This document shows, in pieces, positions 49,516 to 57,255 of a stretch of DNA of 64,000 nucleotides. The stretch is from Paenibacillus macerans (GTDB lineage Bacteria; Bacillota; Bacilli; Paenibacillales; Paenibacillaceae): positions 1,116,001 to 1,180,000 of the forward strand of contig NZ_UGSI01000001.1 in the NCBI RefSeq assembly GCF_900454495.1. Direction: 5' to 3'. The notes beneath the pieces are model-generated. The model was not told the DNA's origin. It saw only the letters and a program-made list of their open reading frames with translations, and made no database searches. The stretch's first letter is position 1, and each line of letters starts with the position of its first letter. A program made the translations under genes and the position numbers.

Positions 49516-49854
49516 CGATTGACACAGCAGGGGGAGCAGGGAGGAGGAATGCCTGAATAAAAGTGTTGACAACGTTGTGACGTCAGGCTAAAATAGCGGA
49601 TGAAAACCCTTACATTCTATGGGCCAACCCCGGTCCAACGATTCAACCGTTCCAAAATTTATGTAATATGCATTGATCGCAGCAACTTTCTCCGCAACTA
49701 ACTTACAATCGACCTTGTAATCTTACCACGAATCGCAATCCATTAGAGTTTCAAGTTGCATTTCTCCTATGTTTTTCAGCGTGTTTTTTCTGGCTTTATT
49801 TAGAAGCGGCGTTTGACAGCCGGCTACCGGTACGCTCAACCGTTCCCGCCTTCA

Positions 49855-50057
49855 AAATAGCGGCACTTTAAGTGCTTATATTGGAAGCCGTAGCATGTTC
49901 ACCCCCATTAGAGGCATTTTATGTACTTATTTTCCTAAGAATGGCCCAGTACGAGGGGATTTTCTTGCGACTGGGGAAAAAGCGGTATAATTTCCCTTTA
50001 TTTCTCGCGAATTGCCTGATATCGCCGGAATAACGACCGTTTTTGCGCTTATTTTTA
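49855..50057. repeat. Dispersed intergenic repeat, copy 2
   Basis: About 203 bp aligned along its length with 16925-17130: both start AAATAGCGGCACTTTA, share GCATGTTC, CATTAG, TTATTTTCCTA, AATGGCCCAG and TATTTCTC, and end in AATAACGAC...CTTATTTTT. The two copies are over 30 kb apart and diverged. The 49516-50240 gap also contains the operators of the GH35 gene; nothing else was recognised in it. Confidence 0.75.
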
Positions 50058-50116
50058 CCCCTGAGACTTTCAAAGCATTTTTCCGAATTTCAGACCTCTG
50101 TGTGGCCATTCCAGAA

Positions 50117-50132
50117 ATGAAACCCGTTTCAT
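50117..50132. promoter_or_regulatory. Upstream operator of the GH35-ABC operon
   Basis: ATGAAACCCGTTTCAT, two 7-bp arms around CC. Related palindromes follow at 50174 and 50188, so a regulator could bind cooperatively. The centre differs from the CcpA cre site. Confidence 0.75.
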
Positions 50133-50169
50133 TCGCTGTGGCCATGGTGCCCAAAAATTATTTTTTGCA

Positions 50170-50203
50170 TATAATGAAACGGGTTTCATGAAATGGGTTT
50201 CAC
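50170..50203 (+). promoter_or_regulatory. -10 region overlapped by two operators, GH35-ABC operon
   Basis: TATAAT (50170-50175) runs into ATGAAACGGGTTTCAT (50174-50189), which itself overlaps ATGAAATGGGTTTCAC (50188-50203). A repressor bound here would block the promoter directly. No good -35 is visible. The adjacent LacI regulator (48466) is the likely binder. Confidence 0.7.
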
Positions 50204-50240
50204 TAAAATTCAGCAAAAATTGGCGAGGAGTGATTCAAGC

Positions 50241-53159
50241 TTGAGTATCCGTATCCGTGTCCGCTCCGAAGCGGCCGTAAGCTTTGGCGGCAATGCCGTC
50301 CGAATCGGCGGGGAGAGCGTGCTCCTTTTGTCGGCTTCGCTGTTCTACTTCCGAATCCCCCGCGAACATTGGCGGGAGAGGATGGAGCAGGTTAAAGCGC
50401 TGGGCTACAACAGTATCGATGTTTATTTTCCTTGGAACTTTCATGAACGGCGGGAAAACGTTTGGGATTTCGAGGGGATGCGGGATGCGGAAACGTTTTT
50501 GCGCCTGGCCGCCGAAGCCGGACTGTGGGTGATCGCGCGGCCCGGGCCGTACATCTGCTCCGAATGGGACGGAGGCGGGCTGCCGGCTTACCTTTACGCC
50601 AAACAGCCGCCGATGAAGTTAAGGGATAACGATCCGGTTTTCCTGGAGCATGTCGGCAGGTGGTATGACAAAATCATGCCGATCCTGCAAAAGCAGCAAG
50701 CCGGTGCAGGGGGAAGCGTGATTTGCGTGCAACTGGACAATGAGCTCGATTTTTACGATTGCGACGACCCCAAGGGGTATATTTCCGCGCTTCGCGATCT
50801 TGCTTTGACGTATGGAATCCGGGTTCCGCTCACCGCGTGCGCCGGACAGGGCGGGCTTCTTCAAGCCTCGGGGCTGGCGGAAGGCGTGGTGCCGACTTGC
50901 AATTTTTACCCGCATGACCGCGATCCCGAATTCGAGAGCAAGGCGCTTCATTACCGGGAGAAGCTTGCCGATTTGCATGTTCCGCTGCTGGTGACGGAGA
51001 CGAACCGCACCCATTACCTGCTGCGCCGGCTGCTGTCGGCCGGGGCCAAGCTGCTCGGGCCGTACCTGCAAGTATCCGGGACGAATTTCGGATTTACGAA
51101 CGCAACAAACAATTGGGGTAAACCGCTGGCGTTCCTCGCCTCGGATTACGATTTCGGCGGCATGATCTCCCCGGAGGGGCATATCCGTCCGGAAGCTTAT
51201 GAAGGCAGGCTGCTCGGCAGGCTGATCCGCGCGTACGGAGCGGCGCTGGCGGAAGCGGAGCCTGCCGCGAAGCCGGCGTGGAAGGCCGAGGGGGACACGG
51301 AACATGTTTTTGGCCCCTTTGCGCTGGGGCTGGCAGGCGGCGGTCAGCTTGTTTTCATCACCAATGGGGATGAGCGCGACAAGCGGATCGCGCTGCGAGC
51401 GGCGGATGAAGGCCTGCTTCTCCCGTCCTCCGGAACACTGAAGCTTTGCGGCTTAAGATCCCTGGCTTTGCCGGTCGATGTGCCCTTGTCCGTTTGGGGC
51501 CTGCCAGGACGTATTGTTTATTCGACGGCCGAGCTTTATATGGCGGAGCGGCAGGAAGGGGGAACGGTGTTGGCTTTCCATGCGGCGGGAAGCGGGGAAA
51601 TAGCGCTGGCGATCGATGCGCCGGTGGCGTCGGCAGCGGCGGAACAGGCGACGCTTGAACAAACGGATCGCCAGCTGCGCGTCAGGTTTGCCGGGACCGG
51701 GACGGCTTTGTGCCGAATCCGCTTGGAGGATGGAAGGTTGTTGACCTTGATCGTCACCGATTATTTGAAAGCGCTTTATACCGAGAGTATCTCGATAAAC
51801 GGCAAGATTACAGTCACCCTGCCGTCAGCCGAAACGGAGCAGCCCGCAGATAACGTTGCTGGGAACTGGCGCTTAAGCTTGGCGGATGGAGGTAAGCTGG
51901 GTGGGTATGCTGACAAGGTCGGCGAAGCAAGCTCGCAGGCACCGTTTCTGGAGCAATTGGGCGTTTACCGGGGGTTTGCTTGGTACGAAGCATCCGCCTT
52001 AGTGCCGGTGGGCGCAAAAATCAGAGGTTTTCTTGTCCGCCAAGGCAGCGACGTCATTTCGCTGTACGCGGGCGGCCGGTACATCGGAACGGCGACCCCT
52101 GGAGGAAGGAGCGCCTTTATTTCGGCCGAAATGGAGGATTTCCCAGGGGGGACGCTCGGGCTGCAAGTCCGGGCGGAAATTTGGGGGCACACCAATTTCG
52201 ACGATGCCCGGCTTCCGGGACTCAGACTGCCGGCGCTGAAGGGCATCGGCGGACTCACGGCGGTTACCCGCGTCCGCGACATCAGCTCCAACTGGCGCGT
52301 ATTCCAGCGGGCGGCTGAGGCGATCGGGGCAGGCGTTGCGGAAGTCCGCGGGACCGCCAGGACCGGCAAGACCGCCAAGGCAGAGATGATCGATAAGGCA
52401 AAGATGATCGACAAGACGGATAAGATCGCCAGGATTGACCCTGCCGATGAATCGCTGTGGCCGCTGGTCGGCTTTGGCGGTTGGCTGACGGCCGACCAGC
52501 GGTCGCATGAAATTTTCCGCAGGGAGTTCGAGCCGTCGTCAGGCGCCGCGGCGTGGGTGCTGCATTTTAAGGGCCTGGAGGCCGAGGCGCGGCTCGAAGT
52601 CAACGGGAATGATGCGGGCCCGGTTCGGCGGTTCGATCCGTTCATCGATATCACCCCTTACGTTACCCCTGGCGAAACCGTCCGGTTGACGGTGTACTTG
52701 AAGCGAACCCTTGGGCAATCCGCCGGACGCGTCATCATTTATGAAGGTTATGCGGCCAATGGGTTCACCGTTTTCGCCGCGGAGGAGCCGCAGCTAACGG
52801 CCAGCGCCGAAGCGGCCCAAGCGTCCGCCGCTGCGCAGGAGCTGCCGCTGACGCTCGCTTCCGGCGCCGCCGGCTGGCTGTTTGGCCGCGTGAAAAGCTC
52901 TGCGGCGGGCAAGGGCTGGCGAGTCCGAGCAGCCGGCTCCGGCCTGAAGCTCACGGTGTTCATGGGCGAGCGGATCGTCGGCCGGCTGTGGCTCCCGGGA
53001 GGTGCGGCAAGGCCGGTGATCGCCGGAGGCAGCGCGGACTCGTTTTATTTGCCGGGTCCATGGCTCGGCGCGGAAGGCGAACCGCTATCCATCTTTCTTG
53101 AGGCCGTTGATCCGCAGGCTCACGGAAAGCTGGAGTCGCTCGATTTTATACCGGTATGA
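50241..53159 (+). CDS. Beta-galactosidase-like enzyme, GH35
   Basis: A 972-residue cytoplasmic glycoside hydrolase of family 35. The barrel domain contains YNSIDVYFPWNFHERRE, ARPGPYICSEWDGGGLP, acid/base Glu168 in QLDNELD and nucleophile candidate Glu253 in LLVTETN. The acid/base motif has Asp in place of the usual Glu before Asn. Beta-sandwich domains follow, and a charged repetitive linker (AKAEMIDKAKMIDKTDKIAR) lies at about residues 711-730. The start is TTG at 50241 behind GAGGAGTGA; the ATG at 50193 lies in the operator. It heads the operon with the CUT1 permeases and should hydrolyse imported beta-galactosides; the exact glycan is unknown. Confidence 0.88.
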   Translation: MSIRIRVRSEAAVSFGGNAVRIGGESVLLLSASLFYFRIPREHWRERMEQVKALGYNSIDVYFPWNFHERRENVWDFEGMRDAETFLRLAAEAGLWVIARPGPYICSEWDGGGLPAYLYAKQPPMKLRDNDPVFLEHVGRWYDKIMPILQKQQAGAGGSVICVQLDNELDFYDCDDPKGYISALRDLALTYGIRVPLTACAGQGGLLQASGLAEGVVPTCNFYPHDRDPEFESKALHYREKLADLHVPLLVTETNRTHYLLRRLLSAGAKLLGPYLQVSGTNFGFTNATNNWGKPLAFLASDYDFGGMISPEGHIRPEAYEGRLLGRLIRAYGAALAEAEPAAKPAWKAEGDTEHVFGPFALGLAGGGQLVFITNGDERDKRIALRAADEGLLLPSSGTLKLCGLRSLALPVDVPLSVWGLPGRIVYSTAELYMAERQEGGTVLAFHAAGSGEIALAIDAPVASAAAEQATLEQTDRQLRVRFAGTGTALCRIRLEDGRLLTLIVTDYLKALYTESISINGKITVTLPSAETEQPADNVAGNWRLSLADGGKLGGYADKVGEASSQAPFLEQLGVYRGFAWYEASALVPVGAKIRGFLVRQGSDVISLYAGGRYIGTATPGGRSAFISAEMEDFPGGTLGLQVRAEIWGHTNFDDARLPGLRLPALKGIGGLTAVTRVRDISSNWRVFQRAAEAIGAGVAEVRGTARTGKTAKAEMIDKAKMIDKTDKIARIDPADESLWPLVGFGGWLTADQRSHEIFRREFEPSSGAAAWVLHFKGLEAEARLEVNGNDAGPVRRFDPFIDITPYVTPGETVRLTVYLKRTLGQSAGRVIIYEGYAANGFTVFAAEEPQLTASAEAAQASAAAQELPLTLASGAAGWLFGRVKSSAAGKGWRVRAAGSGLKLTVFMGERIVGRLWLPGGAARPVIAGGSADSFYLPGPWLGAEGEPLSIFLEAVDPQAHGKLESLDFIPV

Positions 53160-53174
53160 AAGGAGGCGCCGTAA

Positions 53175-54152
53175 ATGGCAACCGCTTCGCAAACGCAGGC
53201 GCACACCGGGCGGCATCGCCGCCAGCCGCTTCATGGCAGCGGCCGCTGGAGACGTTTCCGCAACAATCGAACGCTGCTGCTGATGTGTCTGCCGGCCATC
53301 CTGTTTTTCATCGTGTTCGCTTATTTGCCAATGCCGGGCCTGTATCTTGCGTTCATTAAATACAACTACACGGACGGCATTTTCCGCAGTCCGTTCCTCG
53401 GCTTCGACAATTTCAAATTTCTCGTGATGACCGGGGACCTGTGGCGGCTGACTTTTAATACGGTCGTGTACAATCTGGCTTTTATCTTGCTGGGGAACGT
53501 GCTGCAAATCGTCGTCGCCGTTTTCCTTAACGAAATCCGCCAGAAATGGTTCAAAAAAGTGACCCAGACGCTCATGTTCCTGCCGCATTTCATTTCGGCG
53601 GTGCTGATCGGCCTGATCGCGTACAACGTGCTCAGCTACGATTACGGGCTGCTGAACAGCATTTTAACCTCGCTTGGCATGGACCCGGTCAAAACATATT
53701 CCAATGCCAGCATCTGGCCTTACATTATCGTGCTGACCTACTTATGGCAGTCGACGGGTTACGGCTCGATCGTCTATTTCGCGGCGATTATGGGGCTCGA
53801 CAACGAAATCATCGAAGCTTCGGAGATCGACGGGGCGAACGCCTTCCAGCGCATCCGCTACATCGTGCTCCCCTGGCTGAAGCCGACGTTCATCATTTTG
53901 CTGCTGTTCTCGCTGGGCGGCATTCTCCGCGGCAATTTCGGCCTGTTCTTCAACCTCGTCGGGGCCAACAACACAGCGCTGTACGCCACGACGGACATTA
54001 TCGAAACCTATGTATTCCGCGCGCTCATGACCAACTTCAACTTCTCCATCGGCAGCGCGGTCAGCCTGTACCAGTCGGTGTTCGGCTTTTTCGTGGTGAT
54101 CACGGCCAACTGGCTGGTCAAAAAAATCTCCCCCGACAACTCTCTTTTTTAG
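53175..54152 (+). CDS. Carbohydrate ABC transporter permease, LplB/CUT1 type
   Basis: A 325-residue membrane permease with six helices. A basic N-terminus of 30 residues (Arg-rich) precedes helix 1 (LLLMCLPAILFFIVFAYLPM). The EAA loop that contacts the ATPase is IIEASEIDGANAFQRIRYIVLP. It pairs with the second permease at 54352 to form the channel. No ATPase gene is in this operon, so a shared MsmX-type ATPase encoded elsewhere is expected. AAAGGAGG ribosome site. Its stop codon TAG is fused to the start of the first RNA-like element. Confidence 0.93.
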   Translation: MATASQTQAHTGRHRRQPLHGSGRWRRFRNNRTLLLMCLPAILFFIVFAYLPMPGLYLAFIKYNYTDGIFRSPFLGFDNFKFLVMTGDLWRLTFNTVVYNLAFILLGNVLQIVVAVFLNEIRQKWFKKVTQTLMFLPHFISAVLIGLIAYNVLSYDYGLLNSILTSLGMDPVKTYSNASIWPYIIVLTYLWQSTGYGSIVYFAAIMGLDNEIIEASEIDGANAFQRIRYIVLPWLKPTFIILLLFSLGGILRGNFGLFFNLVGANNTALYATTDIIETYVFRALMTNFNFSIGSAVSLYQSVFGFFVVITANWLVKKISPDNSLF

Positions 54153-54331
54153 TGAGAGTTCAGAAAATCCAGGTTTTCAGGATCGATAAGGTTGAATGAA
54201 GCTAGAGACGAAAGTAGCAGAGCGTAGGGCGAACCTGCGTAAGCAACGGAAAGCCTGGCTGAATTCAAGATTTGACGTCGAGTTCACTTCAAGAAAGGCT
54301 TCGTCATGGAAAGATGACTCTTTGAACAACC
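54152..54331 (+). ncRNA. Structured RNA-like element, copy A, between permease genes
   Basis: About 180 nt starting GTGAGAGTTCA right at the stop of permease 1 and ending TTTGAACAACC 20 nt ahead of the permease 2 start. It aligns almost end to end with 55281-55445. Pairings compatible in both copies are GAGTTCA with TGAATTC (or with TTTGAAC at the 3' end), and GCGTAGG with CCTGCGT across GGGCGAA/GGGG. Conserved blocks are GAGCGTAGGG, CCTGCGT.AGCAACGGAA and TGAATTCAAGATT. Copy A has a small extra segment near 54290. No reading frame is shared. It is probably a cis-acting or processed RNA in the polycistronic mRNA. Confidence 0.65.
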
Positions 54332-54351
54332 ATTTCTAGGAGGCGGCGCGC

Positions 54352-55263
54352 ATGGATGATACCCACGAAACCCGCAGCATCCGCACGGATTTGAGCGGGA
54401 TCGTCGTCAAACTGGTCGGCTACGTGTTCATCGGACTGTTCTCGCTGTTCTGTCTGCTGCCGTTTCTGCTCGTACTCGGCACTTCTTTTACGGCGGAGGC
54501 GGCGATCAAAAAATACGGCTTCAATTTTTGGCCCAGGGAGTTCAGCACGTTTTCCTACAAAATCGTGTTTGAGAACCCGGGGCTCATCGTCGGCTCCTAC
54601 CTCGTGACGATCGGCATCACCGTGGTGGGAACGGCGGTGGGGCTGTTCCTGGTGGCCATGACCGGGTACGCGCTGCAGCGGCCCGATTTCCAGTACCGCA
54701 ATAAAATTTCTTTTTTCATATATTTTACGACACTGTTTTCCGGCGGGTTGGTGCCGTTTTATCTGCTTGTGACGCAGTACCTGAGTTTAAAAGACAACTA
54801 TCTGGCGGTGCTGCTGCCGGGGCTGCTCAGCCCGTTTCTGATCATCATGATGAAAAGCTTCGTCCGTTCGATTCCGCATGCGATCACCGAATCCGCCAAA
54901 ATCGACGGGGCCGGCGATTTTACGATTTTCGTGCGGCTGATCCTGCCGATGACGACGCCGGCGTTGGCCACGATCGGCCTGTTCATCGCCCTCGGCTATT
55001 GGAACGAATGGTACAACTCGATGCTGTTCCTGTCGCCGGATGTGAAGTACCGGCCGCTGCAATTGTTCCTGTATAACGTGATCACCAGCGCCGACTTTAT
55101 CCGCAACTCGGCGGCGGCTTCCAACGTGGAACTGCGCGACGTGCCGCTCGAATCGATGAAGATGGCGACGGCGATCGTGGCGACGGGGCCGGTTATTTTG
55201 TTCTATCCGTTCGTGCAGCGCTATTTTATCAAAGGGATTACGGTCGGCGCGGTCAAAGGCTGA
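54352..55263 (+). CDS. Carbohydrate ABC transporter permease, CUT1 second subunit
   Basis: A 303-residue permease of the LplC/UgpE-like class with six helices; its EAA loop is ITESAKIDGAGDFTIFVRLI. It forms the heterodimeric channel with the LplB-type permease upstream. The ATG follows AGGAGGCGG. Helix 2 region (VGSYLVTIGITVVGTAVGLFL) and GYWNEWYNSMLFL after the EAA loop are typical. The RNA-like element A lies just upstream and element B starts 17 nt after its stop, so the gene is bracketed by the two. Confidence 0.93.
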   Translation: MDDTHETRSIRTDLSGIVVKLVGYVFIGLFSLFCLLPFLLVLGTSFTAEAAIKKYGFNFWPREFSTFSYKIVFENPGLIVGSYLVTIGITVVGTAVGLFLVAMTGYALQRPDFQYRNKISFFIYFTTLFSGGLVPFYLLVTQYLSLKDNYLAVLLPGLLSPFLIIMMKSFVRSIPHAITESAKIDGAGDFTIFVRLILPMTTPALATIGLFIALGYWNEWYNSMLFLSPDVKYRPLQLFLYNVITSADFIRNSAAASNVELRDVPLESMKMATAIVATGPVILFYPFVQRYFIKGITVGAVKG

Positions 55264-55280
55264 GGAGGTCATGCGTTTAA

Positions 55281-55445
55281 GTGAGAGTTCAAGAAGTCAG
55301 GTTCTCCGCACCGAGAAGGTTGGATAAAGCCAGGGAATGAGCAGCGGAGCGTAGGGGGGCCTGCGTGAGCAACGGAAGGACCGGGTGAATTCAAGATTCG
55401 ATGCCGAATCCGCTTCGTGATCAAAAGATGACTTTTTGAACAACC
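55281..55445 (+). ncRNA. Structured RNA-like element, copy B, ahead of the binding-protein gene
   Basis: About 165 nt from GTGAGAGTTCA to TTTGAACAACC, homologous to copy A (54152-54331), with the same order of conserved blocks GAAGGTTG, GGAGCGTAGGG, CCTGCGTGAGCAACGGAA, TGAATTCAAGATT and AAAGATGACT. It ends 32 nt before the ATG of the lipoprotein gene. Its repetition in one operon, at equivalent positions in front of ribosome sites, argues for a function in expression of the following gene. Confidence 0.65.
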
Positions 55446-55477
55446 TCAACACATATTCAAAAGGGAGGTTTAATTCC

Positions 55478-57085
55478 ATGAGCAAGTGGAAAAAAGGGTT
55501 AAGCCTGCTGCTGACGGCGATGCTCGTGTTCGTGCTGGCATCGTGCGGCGGCAATGGCGGCGGAGGCGGAGACGCGAAAGGGAGCGCCGGCAATTCCGGG
55601 GGGAACTCGGCGAATCCCGGCGCGGAGGGCAGCGGAGATATCGACACGTCGAAGTTCGTCAAGATCAGCTATCTGGTGCTCGGCGACAAGCCGAAAAACG
55701 GGCAGTTCGAAAAGGTGCTGGCCGAAGTGAACAAAATCATGAAGGAAAAGATCAACGCCGAACTGGAATGGAAATGGATCGAATGGGCCGACTGGCAGAC
55801 GAAATACAATCTCGCGCTGGCTTCCGGCGAGCCGTACGATCTGATCACGATCGGCACGGACTGGCTGGACACGTGGGGCAACGCGCAGCGCGGCGCGTTT
55901 ATGAACCTTGATGAGCTGCTGCCCAAATACGCGCCGGAAACGTGGAAGTCGGTTCCCGAGGAAGATTGGAAGGAAAGCATGTACAACGGCAAAATCGTGC
56001 TGATTCCGGAAAACGATTACACGCAGTGGGTAAACCACGGCTTTTTCTACCGCGGCGACTGGGCGAAGGAAGCCGGGATCACCGAACCGATCAAGGATTG
56101 GGAAGGCATCGGGAAGTACCTGCAGTATATCAAGGACAACAAACCGGACGTCATTCCCTGGGACGCCGCATCGGGCACGCAGACATGGGGCGGATTCGTG
56201 CAGTCCTCCACCGACGAGCTGGAGCTGCCGATCTCGACCGGTTTCCTGCCGGTCTACACGGCCAAATCTTATGAAGAGAAATTTACCGTCGTCAGCCCCG
56301 TTTTTGAGGACGTGTTCTTGGACTACGCGACGATGATGAAAAGCTGGGCCGACAAAGGCTTCTGGCGCGAGGATGCGCTGAACAACAAAAACAATAACCG
56401 GGACGCGTTGAAGGCGGGCCTGTCCGGCCTTGACCAGCATCACACCCAGACGTTCTCCGGCTTGCGGGTGGAGATGGACCGGCTGCAGCCAGGATCGGAG
56501 CTGCAAATGTTCCCGTTCTCCCGGACGCGCGGCACGAACCTGATGGAGCTGTCGATCACGCACGGCGGCACCTCGGTTGGCGCGCACAGCAAAAACCCGG
56601 AGCGAGCTTTGATGGCCTACGACCTGATCCGCAACAACGAGCAGGTTTACCACTTGCTCAACTACGGCATCGAAGGGGTGCAATACGTGATCAAGGACGG
56701 CAAACGCGCCCGTCCCGAAGGGTATGACGACGTCAGAGACAACTTCTACTCCGATTTCTGGGGCGGCCGGGTCGACAAGTTTGAAATTTCGAGCGAAACG
56801 ACTTGGGATCAGATCGAAGAGACGCTGTACGCCGAATACGACAAGATCAAAAAGCCTTACGTTTACGGGCAATTCGTGTTCGACAAGACGCCCGTGGAAG
56901 CGGAGCTGACGGCGATTTCGCAAGTAACCGGGGAACTTGGTCCGGCGATCGTAATGGGCAAGGCGGGCGATCCGGCAGCGGCGGTGGAGGAGTTCCGCAG
57001 CAAACTGAAGCAGGCCGGGTACGACAAAGTGCTGGCCGAGCTGCAAAAGCAACTGGACGCGTATAAAGCGCAGCTGGGCGAGTGA
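55478..57085 (+). CDS. Extracellular solute-binding lipoprotein, CUT1 system
   Basis: A 535-residue substrate-binding lipoprotein of the LplA-like class. Lipobox LASC with Cys23, then a Gly-rich linker, then the binding domain beginning FVKISYLVLGDKPKNGQFE. Aromatic residues are frequent (EWKWIEWADWQTKYN, WLDTWGNAQRG), suited to oligosaccharide binding. The ATG at 55478 follows AAGGGAGG; a TTG start at 55436 would extend into element B. It delivers sugar to the two permeases upstream. The operon context (GH35, GH43) suggests a galactan- or arabinogalactan-derived oligosaccharide. Confidence 0.93.
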   Translation: MSKWKKGLSLLLTAMLVFVLASCGGNGGGGGDAKGSAGNSGGNSANPGAEGSGDIDTSKFVKISYLVLGDKPKNGQFEKVLAEVNKIMKEKINAELEWKWIEWADWQTKYNLALASGEPYDLITIGTDWLDTWGNAQRGAFMNLDELLPKYAPETWKSVPEEDWKESMYNGKIVLIPENDYTQWVNHGFFYRGDWAKEAGITEPIKDWEGIGKYLQYIKDNKPDVIPWDAASGTQTWGGFVQSSTDELELPISTGFLPVYTAKSYEEKFTVVSPVFEDVFLDYATMMKSWADKGFWREDALNNKNNNRDALKAGLSGLDQHHTQTFSGLRVEMDRLQPGSELQMFPFSRTRGTNLMELSITHGGTSVGAHSKNPERALMAYDLIRNNEQVYHLLNYGIEGVQYVIKDGKRARPEGYDDVRDNFYSDFWGGRVDKFEISSETTWDQIEETLYAEYDKIKKPYVYGQFVFDKTPVEAELTAISQVTGELGPAIVMGKAGDPAAAVEEFRSKLKQAGYDKVLAELQKQLDAYKAQLGE

Positions 57086-57255
57086 CCTCGGCGATCGGCG
57101 CTGCTGATCCGGTAGACCGCTCGCCGTCATGCAGCGGATAGCTGGCCGGGAGTTCACGCAAAACGCGAGACGGAGGGCGGATGCCGATGGGCGTCAGCTC
57201 TCCGTTATCCCGGGTAGAGCAACCATTTCATTTCAAGGAGGGAATTTATATTTTG

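Noticed and set aside
50117..50203. CcpA cre sites at the GH35 promoter
   Set aside because: The centre is GG/CC instead of CG and three copies are clustered, which fits the adjacent LacI regulator better.
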